Shown: positions 12,556-23,974 of the stretch, piece by piece | How positions within the stretch are numbered: position 1 is the stretch's first letter | Layout: the number at the start of each line of letters is the position of its first letter | From: Telmatactis stephensoni | Taxonomy: Eukaryota > Cnidaria > Anthozoa > Actiniaria > Isophelliidae | Reading direction: 5' to 3' | Length of the DNA: 64,000 nt | Assembly: GCA_029948255.1 (NCBI GenBank) | Contig: JALIZF010000964.1 | Span: 1-64,000 of the forward strand | The notes under the pieces: model-generated | Seen by the model: only the letters and a program-made list of their open reading frames with translations | Told to the model about the DNA's origin: nothing | The model's database searches: none | Translations under genes and position numbers: made by a program

Positions 12556-12837
12556 TATATATTGATCATTAATTATGCAAACATATCATGAGACATACAA
12601 GCAAGTTAAAAGGGAAAAACAGTTTGACAATGAAATCATACTTAGTCGGTCAGCAAAGATGAATGTGAACTCTTTTATGAACTGATCATTCACAGCTGTA
12701 TTTGTGTAATGGTTTTCTTGGACGTCTTTCTATAAAAGATATTAATATGTGGAAATTAACTAAATTATGTACTGAAGGTATTCATAATATTATTAATATA
12801 CACCGAATCGAAATATGGCAGCAAATTTGAATTGCTG

Positions 12838-12935
12838 TTGTTCTGGACTGACTAGCCTCTCATTCATGTGAAAATGCTTTAACTTGTGTTTCCACGTGAA
12901 CACGAGGCTAGTCAGTCTAGAACAACTCAGGTATA
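12838..12935. repeat. Imperfect hairpin
   Basis: TTGTTCTGGACTGACTAGCC pairs with GGCTAGTCAGTCTAGAACAA around a roughly 45-nt loop. It is followed by TTAAGGCCTGGGTCAAAGGC, a motif also seen at the left end of the element at 61895. Confidence 0.65.
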
Positions 12936-13139
12936 TTAAGGCCTGGGTCAAAGGCAAAAATGGTGTATAATAGTAAAACAGTGATCTCGTAACGTGTGAT
13001 TTTATCAGAACACATTGAAAATAGCACAGTCAATGAACACCACCAATGAGCGCAATATTCTGACATGGGGTATCCATGGTAGCGAAACCGTGACCTTTGA
13101 CCTCAATACATGCTACACCTTACACACTTACACACTTAC

Positions 13140-14541
13140 AGCATGTATACAATTTGTCTGCGCATGTCTGTGTTTTGGGCTTGAAATTCATTTGCATATC
13201 GAATGCAAGAAATTTTATGTTGACACGGAATATTTGGCTGGCTATCTCGTTCTTCAAAATTATGTTCAACTACCGAAATACTGAGACAACTAAAACATGA
13301 GCAGTCTACCTACCGCTAGTGCGCTGTGGATAATTATCCAAACTGAAGGCACTCCAGATGGGAAAATATCACGCGTCAAAGTCAGTAGAAAGTTGTGAGA
13401 AGGACCAGAACTCCGCACTTTCGAGTAATAATGTTGGCGTTGAATTCATGTATAAGGTAAATTTAGTAATGGATGTCATTACCAACATGGTACTGTGTGA
13501 ATTGGATCCAATAAGAGTACTCTGCACTTCATTGATTGTTGAATAATTAGCCATGTTTACTGGAATCTCGTACTTTTTCGCGCAAAATTCTTGCAATTAT
13601 TTTACATCTGTGACAGCGCCCCCCAGCAAAATTATTTAATAATACGCTTTTTCCATGCTTCGTTCTTGTAAAACAGAGCTTTCTTGGTGGAAACTCCTGG
13701 TCCCTCCATGTGATTTCAAGCAATGTTTACAGCCGGGTTCAAGCCTTGTTAAAATTGACCTAAATTCGGTAGCCTATATTTTATAATCTGCAACATTTAT
13801 CTAGAAGTTAATGACCTATTTTTATACATTGTGAGGCATACAGTTTGTGCCGTATGAAGCAGCGTTATATACTTTATAAAAGAGCAATAAATTCATCGCT
13901 GAAATTTGCATGCAAACAACGTGCTTGGAAACACGTTCACAAAAATGCTTTAGATCACATGTAGGGACCACGAGTTTGGACTAAAAAAGCTCAGTTTTGC
14001 AAGAAAGAAACGTGGATAAAGCGAATTACTAAATAAATTTGCTGGGGGGCGCAGTCTAAGATGTAAAATTTTGAAAGTGAAGTGTAAGAATTTTGAGCGA
14101 AAAAGTACGACATTCCAGTAAACATGGCTAATTATTCAACGATCGATGGAGTCTAAAATACCCTTATCTGGTCTAATGTACACAGTAACTTGTTGTTAAT
14201 GGCTTCCACTGCTTAACGTACCTTACATATAAATTTAGTGCCCACAATATTACTCGAAAGTGCGGAGTTCTGGTTCTTCTCACAACTTTCTACTGACTTT
14301 GACGCGTGATATTTTCCCATCTGGAGTGCCTTCAGTTTGGATAATTATCCACAGCGCACTAGCGGTAGGTAGACTGCTCATGTCGGTTTTAGTTGTCTCA
14401 GCATTTCGGTAGTTGAACATAATTTTGAAGAACGAGATAGCCAGCCAAATATTCCGTGTCAACATAAAATTATTGCATTCGATATGCAAATGAATTTCAA
14501 GCCCAAAACACAGACATGCGCAGACAAATTGTATACATGCT
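13140..14541. mobile_element. Large foldback element (1.4 kb) inside a CTTACACA microsatellite
   Basis: Arms at about 13140-13640 and 14038-14541 are long reverse complements, starting AGCATGTATACAATTTGTCT on the left and ending AGACAAATTGTATACATGCT on the right. Both sides are flanked on the same strand by ACACTTACACACTTAC, so the element split a microsatellite. The centre (about 13640-14040) is single copy, with no transposase visible. Frames in the arms are mirror artefacts. Confidence 0.85.
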
Positions 14542-15120
14542 CACACTTACACACTTACACACTTACTTACACGCTCGATGACATAATGGTTACTGGCTTG
14601 CATACAAGCCAGTAACCACAAAAATCATAACTTTGGAAAGAAAGCCTGAATGTTTTTCATACTTAACAAGGAGGTAGTTTTTATATACATATACATACTG
14701 GCTGCCAAAAAATTTCATCAATAAAAAGGAAAGCCCCGAATTTGGAATCTCTGCGTCGACGCGCTCAAATTTGTAAATTTTGGCCAAGAAAATATTCATC
14801 GCGTAATATCTAGAAAACGCTCTCATTGATTTTCTTTAAATTGCACAATGACAAGTGCCTTCATGAATACTTTCGACCACTTTAGGCCGTTTTGAAAGTT
14901 TAGGTCAATTTTTCGAGAAAATGAGCGCCAAATGATTTCAATGACGTCATGATAACGTCACAAAGAATAAACTTCTACAGACCAATATTTCATTTTTGAA
15001 AACTTTGATCCTTGTCTAGCAATATGTGAAAATGGCCAGCACATCAGATCATTCTTGTCAAAGTTATAGTCGTTTGAAAGCGGCTAGGTACACTAGGAGA
15101 TAAATGCCTCGAGCCTCCTT

Positions 15121-16934
15121 AAGAGAGGCTCCAATGACCGGCTTCGTTCGTACTCTTCCCCTAGCCGTTTCACGCATTATTCACCATTCCGGGAAATAGC
15201 TAACCGTAACAAATGACCTTTTTTGAATCGGCTAACTTAAACTAAAAAATATCTTGATTAGTCAGTTTGTCTGTCAACAGCTATTAGTGCCTTTGTCTTT
15301 CTATTATCATGCATAGGTATTAGATATCTCCAACATGCAAAAATATACCAGTTTTATATTCAACTTCTTATTTCACTATATATCTCGATTGTTTGCTGTA
15401 AAGACTTCTACAACGGCATATTTGACACAATAACAAATCGTGTATTTTTTTGTTCATGTTTCGGATGTTATATACGAATAAAAGACGTTACGTGACCAAA
15501 CGCGAAATACAAGGTCAATGGAATCTAGTTTCATGCCATTCCGATATTAAATTAAAATTCACTACAAAAACCTCTCAAGATCTCTTGAATGCTTGAATGA
15601 GGAATATAATTGACTTGCTTCTATGTATGTTTGTTTAGCAACATGCAGGATGAGAAATTCGTAGATTCCCAGCCCATAAGAAATAGTCTTTATCGCGAGC
15701 CGCTTCCTTTCAAGTACTCCATTTAGAGTTCGATATTTGGTCAAAGTATTGGAGATGAAGCTCAAAATAACAGCCCATCCTGAAGCTCTTATAAGTATAT
15801 AGGTATTTCTCGAGTTAAAAGCTCCAAATTACATTGTTCTACTGCAGGAAAAGCCCGTCTCTGAAAGCTATTTTCTTTGTCGTCGGCCATCTTGCATTCC
15901 TAAAGTTCCTGGCTTGCGTTCGCGGTCGCTCAAGGGTGATGAATGAAGGGCATTGTTTGTACGTTCTTAACCAATCAGACGTTCCTCAGGACGAACAGAG
16001 AATAAAAAACTAGACGCACACGTGCGTTCACTCGTGCCCCTGGAGCCCTTTTTAAGAGAGGCTCCAATGACCGGCTCTGTTCGTACTCTTCCCCTAGCCG
16101 TTTCACGCATTATTCACCATTCCGGGAAATAGCTAACCGTAACAAATGACCCTTTTTGAATCGGCTAACTTAAACTAAAAAATATCTTGATTAGTCAGTT
16201 TGTCTGTCAACAGCTATTAGTGCCTTTGTCTTTCTATTATCATGCATAGGTATTAGATATCTCCAACATGCAAAAATATACCAGTTTTATATTCAACTTC
16301 TTATTTCACTATATATCTCAATTGTTTGCTGTAAAGACTTCTACAACGGCATATTTGACACAATAACAAATCGTGTATTTTTTCGTTCATGTTTCGGATG
16401 TTATATATGAATAAAAGACGTTACGTGACCAAACGCGAAATACAAGGTCAATGGAATCTAGTTTCATGTCATTCCGATATTAAATTAAAATTCACTACAA
16501 AAACCTCTCAAGATCTCTTGAATGCTTGAATGAGGAATATAATTGACTTGCTTCTATGTATGTTCGTTTAGCAACATGTAGGATGAGAAATTCGTAGTTT
16601 TCCAGCTCATAGGAAATAGTCGTTATCGCGAGGGCCTCGGCTTTCAAGTACTCCATTTAGAGTTCGATATTTGGTCAAAGTATTGGAGATGAAGCTCAAA
16701 ATAACAGCCCATTCAGAAGCTCATATAAGTATATAGGTATATCTCGAGTTAAAAGCTCCAAATTACATTGTTCTACTGCAGGAAAAGCCTGTCTCTGAAA
16801 GCTATTTTCTTTGTAGTCGGCCATCTTGCATTCCTAAAGTTCCTGGCTTGCGTTCGCTGTAGCTCAAAGGTGATGAATGAAGGGCATTGTTTTTACGTTC
16901 TTAACCAATCAGAGGTCCCTCAGGACGAACAGAG
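15121..16934. repeat. 0.93 kb head-to-tail duplication
   Basis: Copy 1 starts at 15121 and copy 2 at 16054, both beginning AAGAGAGGCTCCAATGACCG. Identity is very high over about 880 bp, to GACGAACAGAG near 15999 and 16932. Copy 1 carries 54 extra bases before copy 2 begins. Copy 2 runs into an A tract and then the LINE. No domain was recognised. It could be a tandem segmental duplication or paired long terminal repeats without an internal region. Confidence 0.85.
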
Positions 16935-16969
16935 GGAAAAAAAAAAAAAAAAAAACATTTGCAGTTTAT

Positions 16970-18590
16970 AACTCGTTCCCGGCCTGGGCACGAGTAATTA
17001 TGTCAAAGACCATCTCTATGCTCTTTTTGATGATTCTCAGCATGGTTTTCTTCAGGGACGCTGTACAGTAATGCAGTTATTAACATTCTATCATGAAATC
17101 GATCAGAATCTAGACAATGGTTTGCAATCAGACATTGTTTTCTTGGATTTGGCTAAAGCTTTTGACAGTGTGTCACATCAACATCTTCTCTTTAAGCTCT
17201 GCCAGTATAGTATTAGTGGTCAACTCCTGAAATGGTTCGATAGCTATCTTTGTAATCGAAATCAACGTTGTCTAGTGCATGGTTATACATCAAGTAGCCT
17301 TCCTATTGCATGCCTCTGGAGTGCCCCAAGGAAGCATACTTGGCCCGTTGCTATTCCTGGTGTGTGTGAACGACCTCCCTGCTGCTATCGACAACCGTAT
17401 GGTCCTATTCGCAGACGACTCAAAGTGATTTAGAATCATAAAGGACACTACTGACTGTGATGCCCTTCAAGAGGACCTTAACAATCTGCAATGTTGGAGT
17501 CAATCATGGCAATTATGATTTAACAGCTCAAAGTGTGAAATACTGACTGTAACACGCAAGCATCAACCTATCAAGTATAATATATTATATGATGGACTCT
17601 AGTGTATTAAATTATGTATACGTATCATCTTTAAAAGATCTTGGGGTCATTGCGTCAAATGATTTTTTTTCACTTTTAAAAGTGGAATAATAATATAGAT
17701 CATGCATTAACTAAGGGATATAGAATGCTAGGGTTTTTGCGTAGGCACAGTTTAAAGTCCTTTGATATTAAGACAAGGAAACTTCTTTATCTTTCTTTTG
17801 TTCGACCCCACATAGGTTACGCTAGTGAGATCTGGGCTCCCCAGAGTATCGTAATCTTAGTAAAGTAGAGGGTCTTCAACGTAGGGCTACAAAATTACAT
17901 CTTAAATATGCATTACTATGATAGAGTTACTACTTATCACGATTGTCTTAATAAGTTAAATTTACTTCCTGTGTCTTATTGCCACGAGTTAGAGGATTTA
18001 GTTTTTTACTTTAAGTGTCGCATTGGTCACTATAACATTGCTATTGACCAGTTTGTGAAGCCTTGTACTAATCAAAGAGTAACTCGCCATAATTCTAACT
18101 ATGATGTAATAATTCCTTAATGTCGCACTAAACTTTTTCAAGCTAGCTATTTTAATCGATTGCCTAAGCTTTGGAATAACCTGCCTTCTTCAGTCCGTTC
18201 CTCTTCTTCAATTAACCATTAATGCGCTTACTAATGCTTATGATGTGGATAATTTTAACACCTGAAAATCTATTTGTCCTAAATGTTGTTCTGTATGTAA
18301 CATTCTGTCTCTTAAGCGCTGCTGCTACTAATATATGACCAATGAGGGGAGGGATGGGGGTTTTATCTTACATGATTTGAATGGAATTTTCATTTTTAAA
18401 TATTTTTATAAAATTTGTCTTATATATTTAATGGATACAATCAGCAATACAAATATAGGCATTATATATAGAGTACTAATATATGTTCAATGAGAGGGAG
18501 GGAAGGGTTAGGATAATGTATTTTATATAATGTAATTTATTTTAATATGTGCGGGAAGGTGAAAGTTTTGTAAATAAATAAATAAGGTAA
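16970..18590 (+). pseudogene. 5'-truncated LINE with broken reverse transcriptase
   Basis: From about 16974 the frame reads NYVKDHLYALFDDSQHGF, then QSDIVFLDLAKAFDSVSH and a thumb-side SISGQLLKWFDSYLCNRNQR. This is the standard order of a non-LTR reverse transcriptase. A frameshift near 17310 moves the continuation ([15 protein letters not shown], then MVLFADD) to another frame. After the catalytic region come stops and a C-terminal part (17908-18200) with YHDCLNKLNLLPVSYCHELE and NRLPKLWNNLPSSVRS, as in Jockey/CR1-like elements. The 3' end is a TAAA repeat near 18571-18586. The ORF1 and endonuclease regions are missing. It is dead on arrival or decayed; clade assignment is tentative. Confidence 0.87.
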
Positions 18591-19159
18591 AATATATCAA
18601 AGTATGCACGAAAGGAAAAAATATATATCTCTCTTGTTTGAAAGAGAATCGACTTTCAGTATTTAGCCAATAGATAGTAGATAAAAAAATGTTTGTTTTG
18701 GAGTACTTTAACCAGTAATTTTGTTTTTCTGAGTATCTCTCGGTCGCCGTAATCGCAAATGCGCCAAATGATCACTTTTGAACATTTCGGCGAATTACTC
18801 AAAATCAAACAGATTGATTTTTTTTTTGATAATTGGAAACGCTTTGCAATAACTGAGAAAATTTTCGAAGTTGTTTACCGCATGTCCCAAGCAGCTCTGG
18901 TTTCCGAGATATTTAGCAAAAACGAATTCCAACGATTATTGTTTACTGTTGCTATGGTAACACCGATCATGTTAAAACTGTCATCACTGAAAGCTTTTAT
19001 TTTACCTTTATAGCTGGTATCAATATCAAAGCTATAGCTGCAGAATAAAACTACAAACAAGGCGAATAAAAGTGTGTAGTATGGTTCAATAATAACTGTA
19101 GTCAGCCACCTTAATGTATGTTATTGTTATTCATATCTAAGTGGTGATTTTAGAACAGC

Positions 19160-19280
19160 GTTTACATGAGCAATTTTTCCTTGACAAGTTTTCCTTGAAA
19201 AGGAAAAATTGCTCATTGTGGTCCATCTACACAAGCAATTTTTCCTTGTCAAGGAAAACTTGTCAAGGAAACATTGCTCG
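19160..19280. repeat. Short palindromic cluster of CAATTTTTCCTTG motifs
   Basis: GCAATTTTTCCTTGACAAGT and its inverse AAGGAAAAATTGCTC alternate several times within 120 bp and can fold on themselves. They resemble the terminal part of an inverted-repeat element. Confidence 0.6.
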
Positions 19281-19635
19281 TCTGAACCCTGCATAATATT
19301 GTTTGCTAATTTATTCTATTTTGTTTTTGTTGTTGCAGGATACTTCATTGCTCCTGTTTTAATTAAATTTTGATATTTGATATATCAATACTATTGGCTT
19401 TTCTGAAATTCATAAAGGGACTAGTCTGAATCTCAATGCAGTTTGAAGCAATCAAGAAACGGATCCCACGACAAGAAAGAACATACTGAAATAGGTATTG
19501 TTACAGAGTTTGAGCATATTCTGATGAATAACCACAGAGTGGCAAGCATTTAGAACTTGAAAAACAAAAACAAAGCAAAGAATGCATGGGACTTTAGAGC
19601 AGCGTCCCCAAAAACCATACATTCTCTCTTATTTT

Positions 19636-20003
19636 AGCCTGATTTTCAGAAGGTCCTGGGTCCGACGCTAACACTTTCCTCTCGAAACTACGTCTGATCA
19701 TAGTTAGTAGAGGGGACTAACAAACTAAGAAACACATCTTTTTGTATAGTGATTGCTTTTTTCTGCTCTGCAAAGAGCTTAGAAATTCCAAAAACTTCAA
19801 AACTCTTGTGAATACAAGCTTCCACTTCGTCCACCATTTTGATTGCATTCCCGGCATACCTCACTTCTTGGAAAACATAAGGTACCCCCTGATTGGTCAA
19901 AAATCAAACAATACAAAACCCAGTTTGCGTCTATGTCCATCAGACGGAGTTTGAGTAGGAAAGTGTTTGCATCGGACCCAGGCCCATCTGAAAATCAGGC
20001 TAC
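19636..20003. mobile_element. TIR/foldback element, 0.37 kb
   Basis: The left end TAGCCTGATTTTCAGA with CCTGGGTCCGACGCTAACAC is mirrored by GTGTTTGCATCGGACCCAGG and TCTGAAAATCAGGCTA on the right. Arms are about 60 nt. Frames inside are not gene-like. Confidence 0.78.
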
Positions 20004-20089
20004 TCTTATTTTTGCAAATTTCAAAAAATTGTCACTCATTGGGTATTTGATCAAATAGACTCAAACTTGAAAATAACACTCAATGTAGT

Positions 20090-20342
20090 TCACACTATGA
20101 CATAAATTTGTTGTTGTTGTTGCTGCTGTAAGCACAAGCCGAAAAAAGCAAAGAACTTAGGGATTAGGAGGGACTTAAAAGACAGAAGGAAGGTGTTTTC
20201 CTTTGTTCTTTCCTTTGTCTTAAGTCAGCTGATGCTTGGTCTTATGCTTATGTTGATGTCTTATGTCACATGCTTGACTTCATTCCTTTGTCTTTTTCTT
20301 TGTTTTCTGCTTATGCTTGTGCTTTTGTCATAGTGTGAACCG
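20090..20342. mobile_element. MITE with GTTCACACTATGAC ends
   Basis: GTTCACACTATGACATAAA on the left and TTTTGTCATAGTGTGAAC on the right form inverted ends of about 17 bp. The interior has further partial palindromes and no coding sequence. Confidence 0.75.
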
Positions 20343-21067
20343 GGCCTTAGTTTTCAATAAGTGGAGTATTTTCATACTCATCTCCAGACCCATTTTGAAT
20401 TTCGGAAAGGCCAATTTATTGCAAGAGCAGCCAAGGACATCTTGACTGACAAGAGGAAACCAAGCTTTTGAATTATATGTATTCTTCACGACTAAGTTTT
20501 CAGAATTTAAGAAATCTCAGTTAGCACTCATTCTGACCCTCATATTCAAATGCCAAGAAGTGTACTTGTAAATATTAGTTGTTTGCAGTCATTTTCAGTC
20601 AATGAGTGATAATAATTATAACTAACAAATATGAATATTTATATAGAACTTATAGATATTGAGACTATAAAAATAGAGTGGTTTTCAAAAAACAGCAGAA
20701 CCTGTTGCATCATGACTTCGAAGTTCAAAAGAATTCAGTTGGGATTTGGATGTTTCTGTGACTTAGGGCGGAGCTAACTACAAATCAACCAATGACTGAG
20801 CAAGTTTATGCAAAGCTACGCCCCTAAGATCGCAGAAAAGAACAAAATGGAAACAAACTTTAAGACGAAGAACTCGTGATGCGACGATTTTCATTGTAAT
20901 ACCATTTACTTTTTAATAGCATGTATGGAACAAAAGAAAACATAAGACTTTAAGCAGAATAGCAGTAAATAAATATTAGTAAGTATTTCATGGGTTTATG
21001 AAATTGTTTGACGATTGCTTAATGCTTATTTATTTTTAATTAAAACAATTGAAAATGATCGTTACTA

Positions 21068-21198
21068 GAGTGATTTCAGAAAACCCGTGAAACAAAAACT
21101 AATTGCTGGTGTGTAATAGTTTAATAAAAACAAACGTAAGAAGGTTTAACATTGTCTATTAGTCTAATAACTATTTCACGGGTTTTTTGAAATCACTC
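21068..21198. mobile_element. Second member of the 860-970 MITE family, TA target duplication
   Basis: The ends GAGTGATTTCAGAAAACCCG and CGGGTTTTTTGAAATCACTC are inverted, with TA on both sides (21066-21067 and 21199-21200). The subterminal CCCGTGAAA/TTTCACGGG block is shared with the copy at 860-970. Confidence 0.85.
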
Positions 21199-21210
21199 TA
21201 AATAAATGAT

Positions 21211-21352
21211 AGAGTGCAAACGCTAAAAGCGTGAAATAGTTTACACTACTTAGCACTATATAGTGCTAGTTAAACAATGGAAAACAATAGAATTTGCATT
21301 AAATAGTGCTATTTAGTACTAGTTGGGTTTCATTCTTTTAGTGTTTGCGTAA
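21211..21352. mobile_element. Degenerate TIR element next to the preceding MITE
   Basis: The left end AGAGTGCAAACGCTAAAAGC is partly mirrored by CTTTTAGTGTTTGC near 21336-21350, and TAGTGCTA-type palindromes lie inside. The motif GTACAAACACTAAAAGCGTG at about 25676 and 27831 looks like loose ends of the same family. Confidence 0.6.
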
Positions 21353-21355
21353 TTT

Positions 21356-21660
21356 GTCAATAATTTACTCACTAAGCAATGTGGGGACCTGGAAAAGTCA
21401 TAAAAAATTGTCAAATTTACCCACTCTACAATGTGGGGACCTGAAAAGTCATGAGAAAAATTGTCAAATTTGCTCTATTGACAATGTGGGGACCTGGAAA
21501 AGTCATAAAAATTGTCAAATTTACTCACTTGACAATGTCAGGACCTGGGAAAGTAATAAAGAAATTGTCAAATTTACTCACTCAACAATGTGGGGACCTG
21601 GAAAAGTCATAAAAATTGCCAAATTCATTCACTCGACAATGTGGGGACCTGGATTTGGGA
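21356..21660. repeat. Minisatellite with GTGGGGACCTGG core, about 60-bp unit
   Basis: Six imperfect copies of CAATGTGGGGACCTGGAAAA plus AGTCATAAAAATTGTCAAAT. Further GTGGGGACCT motifs continue at 21798-21915, and an inverted cluster AGGTCCCCAGATTG occurs at 21925-21985, giving a hairpin. The 115-codon frame here repeats with the array and is not a credible gene. Confidence 0.8.
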
Positions 21661-21998
21661 AAGAGTGCATTGCATCTTTCAAATATAATTGAAATTTGAA
21701 ATTGGCTAAAAATTACTAAATATATATAAAAAAGATGTAGTGTGGTAAAAAAAGGATGAAATTCCTTGATAATTTTTTTTGCACTTTTTCCTCTGCAAAG
21801 TGGGGACCTAAAGTTTGCACACCAAAAATGACAATGTGGGGACCTGAGTATTTTTCATAGAAAAACTGTTTTTAGGCAAAAATAAGCCATTTTAAGACTT
21901 CAACAATCTGGGGACCTAATTTGGGTCCCCAGATTGTCACAGGTCCCCAGATTGTTGGTGTGCAAACAAGTGCAGGTCCCCAGATTGCTGCCTGCAAT

Positions 21999-22180
21999 GG
22001 AACATTCATTCATTCATTCATTCATTCATTCATTCATTCATTCATTCATTCATCCATCCATCCATCCATGATCCATTCATTCATTCATTCATTCATTCAT
22101 TCATTCATTCATTTATTTATTTATTTGCTTCTTTCTTTCTTTCTTTGTATGTTTCCTTGTTTGTTTGTTTATTTATTTAT
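21999..22180. repeat. Tetranucleotide microsatellite (ATTC, then ATCC, ATTT, CTTT)
   Basis: Long runs of CATT repeats pass through CATC and TTTA and TTTC variants. Any translation is low complexity. Confidence 0.95.
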
Positions 22181-22537
22181 GAATTCATTTACAGAGCTTT
22201 CACCTAAAAAATACATATAATAATTGAGTAAAAAAATAGAAAATAAAATTAAAATAAGCCTACAATGGTGAGGGGCACGCAACAGAGCTAGGCTTCAATT
22301 AAAGTGTGCCCTATTTTTCTATTTTGCATCAAATGTTATATGGTTCAAAATCTGTTATTCTGGCGGGAAAAATATGCAGTGGGAAAATACGAACTGGAAA
22401 AAAGACAAGTCAAGTTACGTTTGACTGGATGAAACCCTTTTATTTTTCTAAACAACTAGAAGTTGTATATTAAAAGATACGGGTCGTTTTAATAAAGAGA
22501 AAATAGTTGTAATTCGTCGGGAAAACAGATCAAATTA

Positions 22538-22730
22538 TTGGATTTACGAGTACTAAGCTGTACTACGACTTGCATTGGAGGGACGTTAAAGAACCCACAC
22601 CACTATTCGGGAAGAGTAGGCCATGAAGGTTGCCGGTGTGTGTGGTCTGTCCTACTACACTACCGGACCCACAGTAATTGGCCAAAAGCTATTGTGGTGT
22701 CCCTGCCTTCATTGGAATGGAAAGCTAATA
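22538..22730 (+). mobile_element. SINE-like remnant
   Basis: The segment GGACGTTAAAGAACCCACAC followed by TATTCGGGAAGAGTAGG resembles the 3' body of tRNA-derived SINEs in invertebrate genomes. No tRNA head or A-rich tail is present, so it is a fragment, possibly of the same broad group as the element at 8331. This is recognition from memory, not alignment. Confidence 0.45.
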
Positions 22731-22741
22731 ATACAAATTAT

Positions 22742-22894
22742 TATAGAGTCGTTTTCGTATGAGTGGGAAACTTACCATACCGTATCGTAACTGTACCAGT
22801 ATCATAGTTTCTATAAAAACATTCGAACTTCCTGCTGTAACCGTATCGTATCGTAACCGTACAGTGTTCCCACTAATACGAAAACCACTCTATA
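22742..22894. mobile_element. MITE with TATAGAGT ends
   Basis: TATAGAGTCGTTTTCGTATG and the inverse CATTAGTG-type end (ACTAATACGAAAACCACTCTATA on the + strand at 22872-22894) form roughly 25-bp TIRs. The interior has repeated ACCGTATCGTA motifs. Confidence 0.8.
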
Positions 22895-23054
22895 CCCTTG
22901 TCGATACGCGCACTCTGATTGGCTGAAAGTTGTGCTTTATAGAACAGAGCACAGTTCTGATGTCAGCAGCGCGAGCTCGACCGCGCGTGCGCACCTTTTG
23001 AATTTCTGGAGAAAATATATAATAAAACAAATACTAAGAACATCTTTTTTTTTA

Positions 23055-23178
23055 TTAAGACAGCACTTAGAAAGTGCCGAGAGCACTCAAGAAGTGTAAA
23101 GAGCGCTCGCCTACGGCTCCTGCTCTCATTACACTTCTTTCGTGCTTTCATCACTTCCTGCGTGCTGTATTAATGAAT
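23055..23178. mobile_element. Foldback hairpin with GCCTACGGC apex
   Basis: ACAGCACTTAGAAAGTG, GAGCACTC and GAAGTGTAA pair with TTACACTTC, GAGTGCTTTC-like and CACTTCCTGCGTGCTGT sequences on the right. The apex is CTCGCCTACGGCTCC (23106-23120). Confidence 0.7.
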
Positions 23179-23715
23179 GGAGCACGGAAAAAGCCGTTCT
23201 ATTTGTTAAACAAAACTCAAAAGTTACGCACGCTTTGTGAAACGAGGACTGGCATAACCAGAGGACTGAGACTACGCGTACTCCCTTATAAAAACCTATA
23301 CTGGAGGCGATTGCACGGTAAATATTCAGAGACCTTCAGTGTGCGCAAGTGGCTCGCTGAAACCAGTTCTTAAAATAGCCATACTTCACATCACGTGATG
23401 GTGTTTACTGGTAAGAGCCTAATAAAAGCACGATTTTGCAGTTGTTCTTAAAACTTTCCAGGGCCAGAGATTCCTTTAAGTTCATATTTTACCAGTGCCT
23501 GGACTGATACAATGGCGTGATTTAACAAACACGACGCGACTTGAAAACGACGCCGGGCGCGTTGTTAAATTTTGTTCGAAATTACCGAGGTTTTTAGGAT
23601 ATGATTGATAAACAAGAAAAATTGGTTCTCTTGGAATCTCACTATCTTTGACAGCAAAGTTTTCTTAGTTCTGCTGTTGTTCACATTATCTAGCATCAAA
23701 ACTATGTACATTCTG

Positions 23716-23822
<107 letters not shown>

Positions 23823-23974
23823 TTTATTAAAACACCTTTGAAGAAAAATACGGTGATTTTAACAATTATAAAAAATACATATAATAATAAATCTCTTATC
23901 GTCTATAGTCGTCTATTAAGTTCAGTGTTCATGATCTGATTCTGATCACAAAAGATCAGAAAAAGGAAACATTG

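Noticed and set aside
13015..13596. Frames in the 13-14.5 kb region
   Set aside because: They lie in the arms of a long inverted repeat and appear as mirror pairs at 14280-14489; no conserved domain.
18759..19060. Opposed 84- and 61-codon frames
   Set aside because: No family similarity; typical of AT-rich repeat DNA downstream of the LINE.
21345..21692. 115-codon frame over the GTGGGGACCT minisatellite
   Set aside because: Periodic with the repeat, frame changes residues between units, no domain.
21921..22220. 99-codon frame with repeated Phe-Ile-His-Ser
   Set aside because: Translation of the CATT tetranucleotide array.
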